Assembly (NCBI RefSeq): GCF_013179805.1
Contig: NZ_SRRZ01000013.1
Span: 20,831-84,830 of the forward strand
From: Microcoleus asticus IPMA8
Lineage (GTDB): Bacteria > Cyanobacteriota > Cyanobacteriia > Cyanobacteriales > Microcoleaceae
Reading direction: 5' to 3'
Length of the DNA stretch: 64,000 nt
Part shown: piece after piece, positions 16,496-25,305 of the stretch
How the letters are laid out: each line of letters opens with the position of its first letter
How positions within the stretch are numbered: position 1 is the stretch's first letter
Translations under genes and position numbers: made by a program
The notes under the pieces: model-generated
What the model was told of the DNA's origin: nothing
What the model saw: only the letters and a program-made list of their open reading frames with translations
Database searches by the model: none

Positions 16496-19417
16496 CTACA
16501 AACTATTACCTACTAGCGCTGGGCGAAATTCTTTTTTGCGAAATTGCAAAGTGTTATTTTCGCAGTCGATCGCAATTGTATCGCCCTCCACAAACGCATT
16601 TTCCAGGATCTTGTTTGCCAGCGGGTTTTCCAGCTCCCGCTGGATGGCACGTTTCAAGGGACGAGCGCCGTAAACCGGGTCGTAACCGACATCTGTGATA
16701 TGGTTTTTCGCCGCATCCGACAGTTCCAAAGTGATTTTTTGCTCGGCCAACAAACGCTCGAGCCGCTTGACTTGAATGCTGACTATTTGCCGCAATTCGA
16801 TCTTGCTCAAAGTGTGGAACAAAATTGTCTCGTCTACCCGCTGAAGAAATTCCGGCCGGAAGTGCGATCGCAGCGCTGCCATCACTCGTTTTAACATCTG
16901 TTCGTACTCTTGGTCTGTCTCCCGTTCTTGAGTCAATAAATTTTCATTTTCACTCTTTTCGGGAGTATCGACTCGCTCGGCCGACACCTCAACAGTACCG
17001 TCGGCAGCCACTTTATAATCTGTCTTTTGACTTGACAAATCTTTCGTTTCCTGCTTCCGACTAGCAGGCTTTTTGACGGTTTTTTCCTTCTTAGTAAACA
17101 CGTCTAAAATGTGGTCGCTGCCGATATTGCTGGTCATCACAATTACGGTATTTTTAAAGTCAACCACTCGACCTTGAGAATCGGTAATTCTGCCGTCATC
17201 CAACACTTGCAACAAAATGTTAAATATATCGGGGTGTGCCTTTTCCACTTCGTCAAACAGCACTACCGAATAAGGGCGTCTCCGCACTGCTTCGGAAAGT
17301 TGTCCCCCTTCGTCGTAACCGACATATCCGGGAGGAGCTCCTACTAACCGGGAGACGTTTTGCTTCTCCATGTATTCCGACATATCGATGCGGATCATCG
17401 CATCATCGCTGTCAAACAAAAACTCCGCCAACGCCCGCGCTAACTCAGTTTTTCCGACGCCTGTGGGGCCCATAAACAAGAAAGAGCCGATCGGTCTTCC
17501 GGGGTCTTTCATGCCCGCCCTAGCGCGCCGAATTGCCGCTGCCACGGCTGTTACAGCTTCCTCTTGACCGATGACTTTTTGGTGCAAGTGTTTTTCCAAT
17601 TGCAGCAATTTTTGGCGTTCGGATTCTAACAACCGGTTAACCGGAATGCCCGTCCATTTAGCGACAATTTCCGCAATATCGCCCTCAGTAACTTTTTCCC
17701 GCAGCAGGGAAGAACCTTGAGCTTGCTGTTTCAAAAGTTCCGCTTCTTTCGCTTCCCGATCGCGCACCGCCGTTTCCAACTTCCCATACTTTAACTGTGC
17801 GGCTTTATTCAAATCGTAAGCCCTTTCTGCTTGTTCAATTTGGACTCGCAGTTGGTCTTCTTCTGCTTTCAATTTATTGATTGCATCCAACAACTGCTTT
17901 TCGCCCAACCACTGAGAGGACAATTTTTCCTGCTTGACTTTTAAGATGTCAATCTCAGATGTGATGCGTTCGACGCGGAAGCCGAGCCCAGGGGCTAGAG
18001 TACCTTTTCCTTCCCCTTCGATCGACAATTTTTCCATTTCCAACTGCATCACCCGGCGGTCAATGCCTTCCAATTCCACAGGTTTAGAGGTAATCTCCAT
18101 TTTCAAGTGGGCGGCCGCTTCATCTACAAGGTCGATCGCCTTGTCCGGCAAAAAGCGATCGGAAATATAGCGAAAAGACAAAGTTGCAGCAGCTACCAAG
18201 GCCGAATCAGTAATTTTTACCCCGTGGTGGCGTTCGTAACGGTCTTTCAAGCCGCGCAAAATCGAAACAGTATCTTCAACGCTGGGTTCGCCGACAAATA
18301 CTTGTTGAAATCGGCGTTCCAAGGCAGGATCTTTTTCAATATTTTTGCGGAATTCGTCGAGAGTTGTAGCGCCGATGCAGCGCAATTCGCCTCTCGCCAA
18401 CATGGGTTTTAACAAATTTCCGGCATCCATTCCCGAACCGGAACTGCCGCCGCCACCAGTGCCGACAACCGTGTGCAATTCGTCGATAAATAGGACAATT
18501 TGCCCGTCGGAATCGATAACTTCCCGCAGAACAGACCGCAACCGTTCTTCAAATTCGCCCCGGAATTTTGCCCCAGCAATTAAACTGCCCATGTCGAGGC
18601 TAAATAGCTGGCGATTTTTCAAAGATTCCGGTACGTCGCCGTTGACAATTCGCTGGGCTAAACCTTCGGCGATCGCAGTTTTTCCGACTCCCGGATCGCC
18701 AATTAACACCGGATTGTTTTTTTGCCGGCGGGAAAGAACTTGCACCACGCGCCGGATTTCCTCGTCGCGGCCGATTACTGGGTCGAGTTTGCCGGCTTTG
18801 GCGGCTTCTGTCAAATCGCGGCCGTACTTGCTGAGGGCGTCGGAGTTAGCTTCGCCATCTTGATCTTGGGCTTTAGCGTTGCTGCGGCTGCCTTTTCCCG
18901 TTTCGGAATTTTTTTCTTGGGTTTTAGCAGTGGCGCGGACTAATTTGATTGCTTCTTCGAGTTTTGGTCGATCGATCGTACCGGCTGGAGGTTTGCGATC
19001 GTAACCCGGGCGGCCCGGCGGGCCGTCGCCTTTTGTCAGCAACCTGCGGCCGACTCGTTCGTCTTCTACTAAGCCAATTAATAAATGTTCAACGGCGATA
19101 AAATTATCTTGCCAAGTCGCCCTGGTGGCCTCGGCAACATCTAACATCACTTCTAAGCCGCGGCCGAGGTATAGTTGGTCAGCGTTGGCAACTCTGGGCT
19201 GTCGTTTGGCAAAAGCATCTAACTGCTGGGCCAACCGGGGGGCATCGACTCCAGCTTTGCTGAGAATGCTGTTTGCCTGACCTTGCTGTTCGAGAAGGGC
19301 GATTGCTAAATGTTCAACCTCTAGCTGCTGATTGGCAAAGCGGCGGGCTACATCCTGGGATTTGACAATGGCTTCCCAGGCTTGATCTGTAAATTTGCTA
19401 GGGTCTGTTGGCTGCAC
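16496..19417 (-). CDS. clpB: ATP-dependent disaggregase ClpB with two insertions
   Basis: About 973 residues, roughly 100 longer than ordinary ClpB. The N-domain begins QPTDPSKFTDQAWEAI as in cyanobacterial ClpB. Two AAA+ modules follow with P-loops GDPGVGKT and GPTGVGKT, Walker B FIDELHTVVG and LFDEVEKAHP, and a coiled-coil M domain. Extra length comes from a Gly/Lys-rich linker between N-domain and first AAA+ module and a ~60-residue charged insertion after TSNIGSDHIL in the second module. I chose the GTG at 19417, which has GGGAGG 9 bases upstream; the frame also offers a TTG at 19432 inside that ribosome site. With DnaK it extracts and refolds aggregated proteins. No CIRCE element was seen upstream. 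Confidence 0.92.
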   Translation of the reverse strand: MQPTDPSKFTDQAWEAIVKSQDVARRFANQQLEVEHLAIALLEQQGQANSILSKAGVDAPRLAQQLDAFAKRQPRVANADQLYLGRGLEVMLDVAEATRATWQDNFIAVEHLLIGLVEDERVGRRLLTKGDGPPGRPGYDRKPPAGTIDRPKLEEAIKLVRATAKTQEKNSETGKGSRSNAKAQDQDGEANSDALSKYGRDLTEAAKAGKLDPVIGRDEEIRRVVQVLSRRQKNNPVLIGDPGVGKTAIAEGLAQRIVNGDVPESLKNRQLFSLDMGSLIAGAKFRGEFEERLRSVLREVIDSDGQIVLFIDELHTVVGTGGGGSSGSGMDAGNLLKPMLARGELRCIGATTLDEFRKNIEKDPALERRFQQVFVGEPSVEDTVSILRGLKDRYERHHGVKITDSALVAAATLSFRYISDRFLPDKAIDLVDEAAAHLKMEITSKPVELEGIDRRVMQLEMEKLSIEGEGKGTLAPGLGFRVERITSEIDILKVKQEKLSSQWLGEKQLLDAINKLKAEEDQLRVQIEQAERAYDLNKAAQLKYGKLETAVRDREAKEAELLKQQAQGSSLLREKVTEGDIAEIVAKWTGIPVNRLLESERQKLLQLEKHLHQKVIGQEEAVTAVAAAIRRARAGMKDPGRPIGSFLFMGPTGVGKTELARALAEFLFDSDDAMIRIDMSEYMEKQNVSRLVGAPPGYVGYDEGGQLSEAVRRRPYSVVLFDEVEKAHPDIFNILLQVLDDGRITDSQGRVVDFKNTVIVMTSNIGSDHILDVFTKKEKTVKKPASRKQETKDLSSQKTDYKVAADGTVEVSAERVDTPEKSENENLLTQERETDQEYEQMLKRVMAALRSHFRPEFLQRVDETILFHTLSKIELRQIVSIQVKRLERLLAEQKITLELSDAAKNHITDVGYDPVYGARPLKRAIQRELENPLANKILENAFVEGDTIAIDCENNTLQFRKKEFRPALVGNSL

Positions 19418-19693
19418 GTTGCTTCCTCCCAATCAAGGGGATTCCTGTTGTTATCCATTAATACATCGTCTCACAACCATCATAATCTTTAAACAGGATT
19501 ATGAATTTATGAGTGCGGTTAACTAGCGCGGAAGTTATGACCTAATTGACCTCTTGCAAAAGCTTACAGTCCGCAATCCACCCAAAAATTTGGTGCGGTC
19601 AGACCGACTCTGGCGATTCCCTTCGGGATAGCTTCCCTCGTGCGTACTTAGAAAAATATTGCCATAAACCAGATTTTTTAGTGGCTGAGATTT

Positions 19694-21109
19694 ATGCTAT
19701 TTCCCACTTACCAATTTTTAGTATTTTTCCTAATTATTTTTAGCGCCATCGTCTCTGTGAAACCCCAAGTCGATTTGTATAAAATTGTCTTGTTAGTTTC
19801 GAGTTTATTATTTTATTCCTTTTGGAGTTTTGACTTTCTCTTGCTCCTTATTTTCTCTACATTTTACAATTTTATCATTCTCCGGGTTCTCTGCAACGGT
19901 AAGTATAAAAAAATTGCTTTAATCTCCGGTCTATTTTTCAACATTGGCTATCTCGGCATCTTTAAATATTGCAACTTCTTTGTAACTTCTTTATTTGAGG
20001 TACTGAACCAGCTACAAATTCCAGCCAACTTTCCAGTTTTGCAAATAATCGCCCCCGTCGGCGTGTCGTTCTACACTTTTAGAATGATTTCTCATTTAAT
20101 CGACTGCTACCAGCAAAAACTCCCCTGTCCGAAATTTGTAGATTACGCCGCCTACATTACCTACTTTCCGCAAATTGCCTCCGGGCCAATCTCGCGAGCT
20201 CGCGAATTTTACTCGCAGCTAAATTCCCCGGAAAAGTACGACTATCAAATCGAAGAAGTTATAGTTTTGATTCTGTCTGGACTCTTCAAGAAATATACTT
20301 TAGCCAGCTTTTTGTTTAACTTCACTGACTTGCCATTCAAAGTCCCCCAGCAGTACAGCAGCATCGATTTAATCCTCGCGGCAATTTCCTATTCCTGTCT
20401 AATTTACGTAGATTTCAGCGGGTACTCGGATTTAGCGAACGGCATTTCCTGTTTGCTGGGTTTTAAACCCATTGCCAACTTTAATATGCCATACCGATCG
20501 CTCAGCCTGCAAGAATTTTGGAAAAGGTGGCACATCAGTCTTTCCGAGTGGCTGAGGGATTACCTTTACTTTCCCTTGGGCGGCAATAAATACGGTCAGT
20601 TGAGGAAGTACCTAAATCTATTTTTAACAATGGCGATCGGTGGATTGTGGCACGGCGCAGGTTTAAACTTTATTTTCTGGGGAGCAATTCACGGTTTAGG
20701 ATTAATTGTCAACCATTTATGTAAAGATATCCCCCAAGCTATTCACTTTAAATTAGATTATGCCTTTCCCAGATTTGCTAAATTTTGCAGTTGGTTGTTA
20801 ACATTTAGTTTTGTTACTTGTAGCTGGGTATTTTTCGGCACTCCCAACTGGGAAACTGCGGTGAGTTTTTTTGAAGGAATTGTCCATCCTGCCGTCGCAA
20901 CTTTTCAGTTTAACTTTTGGCAATTGTATTTAGTAATTGCAGTCATCGGCGCGCTCAACTTTTGGGGCGATCGCTTCGCTAAACTATTGCAAACTGTATT
21001 GTCATTAAAAAACATTTTCTTTCGGGTTGTCTTAGTTTCGCTGCTCGTGTATACTATCTTGATGTTGGGGCCGAGTACCGTTCCGCCTTTTATTTACTTT
21101 AATTTCTAA
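19694..21109 (+). CDS. MBOAT-family O-acyltransferase (AlgI/PatA-like)
   Basis: A 471-residue protein with ten or more membrane helices. The MBOAT hallmark is present: GGLWHGAGLNFIFWGAIHG carries the catalytic His, and the upstream block FWKRWHISLSEWLRDYLYFPLGG is the conserved cytoplasmic segment of AlgI/DltB-like transferases. It moves acyl (usually acetyl) groups across the membrane for attachment to a polysaccharide. The next gene, five bases downstream, encodes a membrane-anchored SGNH hydrolase-fold protein, the usual acceptor-side partner, so the pair probably O-acetylates an exopolysaccharide or cell-wall polymer. No ribosome site is obvious before the ATG. Confidence 0.9.
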   Translation: MLFPTYQFLVFFLIIFSAIVSVKPQVDLYKIVLLVSSLLFYSFWSFDFLLLLIFSTFYNFIILRVLCNGKYKKIALISGLFFNIGYLGIFKYCNFFVTSLFEVLNQLQIPANFPVLQIIAPVGVSFYTFRMISHLIDCYQQKLPCPKFVDYAAYITYFPQIASGPISRAREFYSQLNSPEKYDYQIEEVIVLILSGLFKKYTLASFLFNFTDLPFKVPQQYSSIDLILAAISYSCLIYVDFSGYSDLANGISCLLGFKPIANFNMPYRSLSLQEFWKRWHISLSEWLRDYLYFPLGGNKYGQLRKYLNLFLTMAIGGLWHGAGLNFIFWGAIHGLGLIVNHLCKDIPQAIHFKLDYAFPRFAKFCSWLLTFSFVTCSWVFFGTPNWETAVSFFEGIVHPAVATFQFNFWQLYLVIAVIGALNFWGDRFAKLLQTVLSLKNIFFRVVLVSLLVYTILMLGPSTVPPFIYFNF

Positions 21110-21114
21110 GAAAT

Positions 21115-22089
21115 ATGAAAGACCGGGAAATTTTGCTGATTGTTACTTCTGTAATTCTCACTTTAATATTTTCAAACTTATCATTATTTCTCAAAAGCTT
21201 TGCTTCAACTCCTTTCGCCAGCCCAGAAATTAAACAAGCCGCAGGCCAGATCGAACTAGACGGTTTCCGAAAATCCGAACAAGATTTTTGGAGCAAAATT
21301 AAAGATATTAACTTCGATAGCGTCCCCAAAGAACCAGAGATTTCTCCTGTCGAAACCGAAACAAAAGCGGCTGTTGAACCCCAAAAGCCTGCTAATGCTA
21401 AAAAACCAACCCCAGCTAAACCGAAGCTGACCAGACCTTATCGCAGATTTTTATTTATTGGAGATTCCGTAATGTTCGACTTAGGAATTCAACTCCAGTA
21501 CACTCTTAAGAAAAAATACAATATCGCCGATACGAAAATTGACTACAAGGTATCGACAGGATTAAATCGGATAGATTATTATGACTGGTATGCCAGAACT
21601 CGCCAAATTATCAATAATTACCAGCCGGATGTAGTGATAGTTTTGTTCGGAGCCAATGACCGTCAAAATATCACTGATTATCAAGGAAAAGCCCGGGTTG
21701 TTCTGACCAAAGAATGGCAAAAAGCTTATCAAGAAAGAGTTGAAAAATATGCCAATTTACTCGATTCGTCATCCGTCGTGAGAAAAGTGTATTGGATCGG
21801 TCAATCGATACCTAATAAATCTTCTTATATCAAAGCTTTTCCCATTATGAATAATATTTATAAAAATGCCACTAAATCTTACTCTAAAATCGAATTCATT
21901 TCTACTTGGGAGACTTTTGAACAAGCAGGAAAATTTGTTCCTGTAGTTGCTAATAAATCAGGTAAGCGAGGCTATGTAAAAAATAATGACGGCTTGCACT
22001 TTACCTCCCACGGAGCTCAAATTATCAGTGACTTAATCGTTGACCGAATGGTAAGCGACCAAATATTAAAAGCTCCGAAAAATAAATAA
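21115..22089 (+). CDS. Membrane-anchored SGNH-fold protein (DUF459-like), partner of MBOAT
   Basis: A 324-residue protein with an N-terminal membrane anchor (residues ~5-24) and a Pro/Ala/Lys-rich linker (about 75-103), then an SGNH domain: FLFIGDSVMFD supplies the nucleophile Ser and oxyanion residues, VIVLFGANDRQN the Asn block, and the C-terminal DGLHFTSHG the Asp-x-x-His dyad. The catalytic set is complete. Such proteins transfer or remove acetyl groups on the periplasmic side. It follows the MBOAT gene by 5 bases and a hairpin follows its stop, so the two form a bicistronic operon. The polysaccharide substrate is unknown, since no biosynthesis genes are adjacent. Confidence 0.85.
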   Translation: MKDREILLIVTSVILTLIFSNLSLFLKSFASTPFASPEIKQAAGQIELDGFRKSEQDFWSKIKDINFDSVPKEPEISPVETETKAAVEPQKPANAKKPTPAKPKLTRPYRRFLFIGDSVMFDLGIQLQYTLKKKYNIADTKIDYKVSTGLNRIDYYDWYARTRQIINNYQPDVVIVLFGANDRQNITDYQGKARVVLTKEWQKAYQERVEKYANLLDSSSVVRKVYWIGQSIPNKSSYIKAFPIMNNIYKNATKSYSKIEFISTWETFEQAGKFVPVVANKSGKRGYVKNNDGLHFTSHGAQIISDLIVDRMVSDQILKAPKNK

Positions 22090-22095
22090 CTATAG

Positions 22096-22121
22096 TAGGT
22101 TGGGTTTCCTGAGCCAACCTA
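22096..22121 (+). terminator. Hairpin after MBOAT/SGNH operon
   Basis: TAGGTTGG pairs with CCAACCTA across a 10-base loop, followed by AAAATTTT. It lies six bases after the stop. A further inverted pair (AACCCGGTTT at about 22188 and AAACCGGGTTT at about 22240) follows in the same gap and resembles a dispersed repeat. Confidence 0.65.
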
Positions 22122-22360
22122 AAATTTTGACATTTCACCGACTACTGCAAAATTATATATTTAGTTTGGATGCAACTTGGCTTTGCTCAACCCGGTTTAT
22201 AAGAAAAATCTGGGATTTAGTCAGGATAAATTTACTCATGAAACCGGGTTTTTCGCTCCCTGTCGAGGACTAATATTGACAAAAAGCAGCAATAGATGTA
22301 ATGCTGAATTCAGTATCAAACAACGCCGTCCATATCTAGCAATTGTCATGGCGACAAATT

Positions 22361-24136
22361 ATGACGAGCAATCTGTGGAAAGTCGATCGCACCAGCATCC
22401 CTGAGTCAATAGAATGCAGCGGCACAGCGCTAATCTTCACTCTCACTAAATATACTCAACCTTGGCAAAGAATAAACACTGTTGAAAAAATCCTGCGACA
22501 GTGCGGGATCGAGCCTTTGGCTGAAGTTTTGGGCGTACCCAACAGCGGAATATTAAGGAGAAATATATCGGAACCCCTCAGAAAACCGCATCCGAATTTG
22601 CTGTTTCGCGCTTTGGCAATTCAAGCATTTGGGAAGGTGCGAGATGGGCTGATATCAAGTGAGAAAGCGGCTAGAGCAAGCCATTTTAGCAAAAATCTGC
22701 TGGCGGCGTTAGAGGTGGAAGCGCGAGGGGGATCGACTCCTTTAATTCGCTGGTCTGCGGCTGTTAGTATTAAGTCAATTTGGTTGGATGAAGCAGGACA
22801 AGGGCAAGGCAAGGAAGGTGGTGTAAATGTCACAATCAATGCAGGGGAAATTGAGCGACGGGTTGTAGAAGAGCAAATTCAACTATTAGCAAGCAACAAA
22901 TTTGCTTTGGACGACAGCAGCAGAAATGACAGCGGTAAGGAATATGAGAATTGTCTCGATTTTTGGGTGTACGGCCCTAGCTGGCTGCTGCCGAACCTGC
23001 CAATGGATTGCGAGGAATATCTGTTTTGGATCGATCGAGTATTTGCTGCGATCGCAGTTACGGGATCGTACAAATTGAGTCCCGAAAACGATGCAGCGGT
23101 AACAAACTTTTTGCAAGTTGCGGAAAATAATTTTAATGACTTGGAATTCTCCAAAATACTTGCCAAAATTTTTGAGTTCCTGCACCACCGGGAAGCGAGA
23201 GTCAAAAATCGAGCTGCAATTATTTTAGAACCTTACAAAGACAAGCTAGACCGAAAATCTGCGCAGATTATGACAGCACTAGCCTATAAATTTCATGTAG
23301 AATATCAGCCCTTACAATCTCTGACTCTTCCCGAAATTGAGGAGTGCAAAGCGTCACTGTATCTACGTAAAAATGAAATTGACGAGGTGTATAGTGAGGC
23401 TTTGTCGCTGTGCGGCGATCGGGATGTCGAGATGGCAAGTTTCTTGTCAGCTAAACAGAGGGAATACCAAAATACTGTAGACGAGCAGATCGACAATCTC
23501 AGCAAGTTAGTTAAGTCCATCATAAATTGCCAGAGCTTGTTAGATGCTAATAGGGAACTTTTGTATTTGACTGTAGATCGGCTGGAAAAATGGGATTACA
23601 CCCTCGACAATAAACTGGCTGCGCACCGCAAAAAACTCCAAAATCTGAGCTTTGACAAAAGCACCTCCGAGAAGTGCATAAACCTCGACAATGAGCTCAA
23701 TTATATCAGAGATTGTTTGCAGTCTACTTTGTATGAAATTACATCAAATATTAACAGCAAAATTAGAGAGTTAGAACTTTCGGGGTCCAAAAATAGCAAT
23801 ACAGCAACAGATATGTTTAAGTGGACGTGGCTATTGTTCGCGGTGGGGTTTTCAGTAGGGCTGTTTTTGTATTTATCGGATTTAGTAATTAACTGGATAT
23901 TCGGGGTCAGCTACACAAGCGAATTCCTAGTTTATTGGACTATTTTATTTAGTGTGATGGTAGTATTTTTGTTAGTATTAGCTGTATTCTTTTCGGCGCT
24001 CGCTGTTTTAGACCATCGCCGAGAATCTCAATTAATTCCTCAATTTGATAGTTTAAGCCAAATAGGCAACAGTTTTTCTATTTTGTGGCAGAAAAGTTAT
24101 TTGCAGCAGTTTGTACCGTCAGTGCGATCGAATTAA
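22361..24136 (+). CDS. Unknown protein: helical N-terminal region, coiled coil, two C-terminal membrane helices
   Basis: A 591-residue protein that I do not recognise. Residues ~40-130 are helical with a HEAT-like feel (RALAIQAFGKVRDGL ... TPLIRWSAAVSIKSIW). Residues ~370-490 are strongly charged heptad-like helices predicted to coil. Two hydrophobic helices near 488-520 and 535-560 anchor it, leaving a short tail. The first codon of the longest frame is a TTG with no ribosome site, so I take the ATG six codons later. A cytoplasmic scaffold tethered to the membrane is the simplest picture. It stands alone; neighbours give no clue. Confidence 0.65.
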   Translation: MTSNLWKVDRTSIPESIECSGTALIFTLTKYTQPWQRINTVEKILRQCGIEPLAEVLGVPNSGILRRNISEPLRKPHPNLLFRALAIQAFGKVRDGLISSEKAARASHFSKNLLAALEVEARGGSTPLIRWSAAVSIKSIWLDEAGQGQGKEGGVNVTINAGEIERRVVEEQIQLLASNKFALDDSSRNDSGKEYENCLDFWVYGPSWLLPNLPMDCEEYLFWIDRVFAAIAVTGSYKLSPENDAAVTNFLQVAENNFNDLEFSKILAKIFEFLHHREARVKNRAAIILEPYKDKLDRKSAQIMTALAYKFHVEYQPLQSLTLPEIEECKASLYLRKNEIDEVYSEALSLCGDRDVEMASFLSAKQREYQNTVDEQIDNLSKLVKSIINCQSLLDANRELLYLTVDRLEKWDYTLDNKLAAHRKKLQNLSFDKSTSEKCINLDNELNYIRDCLQSTLYEITSNINSKIRELELSGSKNSNTATDMFKWTWLLFAVGFSVGLFLYLSDLVINWIFGVSYTSEFLVYWTILFSVMVVFLLVLAVFFSALAVLDHRRESQLIPQFDSLSQIGNSFSILWQKSYLQQFVPSVRSN

Positions 24137-24237
24137 AAGTTTCAGTTGACAGTTGACAGTTGTGGGTACGACTGTTGTTAAAAGGACAACGGAAGAGGGA
24201 AGATAGTTTTTCCTTCCCTTTCCCCCTCTTAAGAAAG

Positions 24238-24663
24238 TTAGGATGCGGTTGCTGCTACTTTCTGGGTGTTGCTAACTTGATTTGCCAGTTGAATTAATTC
24301 AACTTTATATCCATCTGGGTCTTCCACAAAAGCGATTACAGTTGAACCGTGCTTCATCGGGCCCGGTTCCCGACTAACTTTACCGCCGCGAGCTTTAATT
24401 TCTTCGCAAGTACCGTAAATGTCGTCAACTCCGATCGCAATATGACCGTAAGCATCCCCCAAATTGTATTCTGTGACGCCCCAGTTGTATGTTAATTCCA
24501 AAACTGTAGTGTCTGATTCGTCGCCGTAGCCAACAAAAGCCAGAGTAAATTTACCGTCTGGGTAGTCCTTTTGCCGCAGCAACTTCATGCCTAGAACCTC
24601 AGTGTAAAATTTGAGGGACTCTTCCAGGTTGCCGACTCGGAGCATCGTGTGTAGTAGTTGCAT
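24238..24663 (-). CDS. gloA: Lactoylglutathione lyase (glyoxalase I)
   Basis: At 141 residues it matches the short bacterial glyoxalase I family along its whole length: LLHTMLRVGNLEESLKFYTE carries the first metal His, TTVLELTYNWG the Glu, YGHIAIGVDDIY the second His and GYKVELIQ the last Glu. His-Glu-His-Glu ligation suits Ni/Zn enzymes. It converts the hemithioacetal of methylglyoxal and glutathione to S-lactoylglutathione in the cytoplasm. The gene is single, with its own ribosome site (GAGG before ATG), and lies 110 bases downstream of the copper ATPase/cupredoxin operon on the same strand. Confidence 0.93.
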   Translation of the reverse strand: MQLLHTMLRVGNLEESLKFYTEVLGMKLLRQKDYPDGKFTLAFVGYGDESDTTVLELTYNWGVTEYNLGDAYGHIAIGVDDIYGTCEEIKARGGKVSREPGPMKHGSTVIAFVEDPDGYKVELIQLANQVSNTQKVAATAS

Positions 24664-24773
24664 TTACCTCACTCCAAATTTTTTAAGCTTTCATCTATTT
24701 TAGCTATTTCCTGCGGAAAAAACTCGCCCCTCAACCGTCGCAGTTGCCGCAGGTTGATAACTGTCTATTTGAT

Positions 24774-25286
24774 TTAGCTTTGTACTTCCACCACACCCCG
24801 AAACATATTCATGCCGCACGTAAATAGGTATCGTCCAGGTTTGTCAGGGGTAAATTCAACAGCCGTTACCTGATTGAGAGGTAATTCTCGCACTATGTGA
24901 AAATCTGGTAACAACACTTTTTCGAGACAACTATTGGGGTCGCGCCTCAAGAAATTGAGCCGGACTAATTGACCCGCTTCCACAACTACAGTGGCAGGCT
25001 CATAACCCCCGTCTACAGTAATATTCAACTCTTGTATCCCCTGAATAGATTCAGCTTGCTGCCCTTGAGTTTTACTGAATAAAAACCACCACAATTCCAA
25101 ACCTATTAATGTCAAACCACCTATTGTTACGCCAACTTTTAAACCTAGTGGCTGTTCAATGCTGCGGAATTGAGTCGTTGAAGTAGAATGCTGGACGGAC
25201 ATTTTGGAAGCTTGAACTCCCGATGCTATTCCCATCACCAGCCCTAAACTCGCGAGACTTCCCCAAATTTGACGATGCTGTAACAT
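24774..25286 (-). CDS. Membrane-anchored cupredoxin-domain protein
   Basis: 170 residues from the ATG preceded by GGAGG; an upstream in-frame start would lie inside the ATPase gene. A signal or anchor helix spans ~8-26 and a second helix ~50-70, then a cupredoxin-like domain of about 90 residues: ITVDGGYEPATVVVEAGQLV, RDPNSCLEKVLLPDF with Cys, FHIVREL and a terminal GRYLFTCGMNMFRG with Cys and Met ligands. This is the small copper-binding domain often found just behind CPx-type ATPases (17-base gap here). It probably accepts or buffers Cu(I) on the periplasmic or lumenal side after export. EfeO-type cupredoxin domains are related, but the neighbour favours copper. Confidence 0.82.
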   Translation of the reverse strand: MLQHRQIWGSLASLGLVMGIASGVQASKMSVQHSTSTTQFRSIEQPLGLKVGVTIGGLTLIGLELWWFLFSKTQGQQAESIQGIQELNITVDGGYEPATVVVEAGQLVRLNFLRRDPNSCLEKVLLPDFHIVRELPLNQVTAVEFTPDKPGRYLFTCGMNMFRGVVEVQS

Positions 25287-25305
25287 TTTTTTAATTCCTC
25301 CAAAT

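Noticed and set aside
19505..19530. Half of a CIRCE-like heat-shock operator (GAGTGCGG) before clpB
   Set aside because: The partner half is absent and the match is only six bases.
22177..22404. Open frame of 75 residues before the unknown membrane protein
   Set aside because: Much of it is a dispersed ACCCGGTTT-type repeat, it overlaps the next gene, and it lacks a ribosome site.
24142..24166. TTGACAG tandem units as -35 boxes
   Set aside because: They lie after the end of a gene with no -10 element or downstream gene on that strand.
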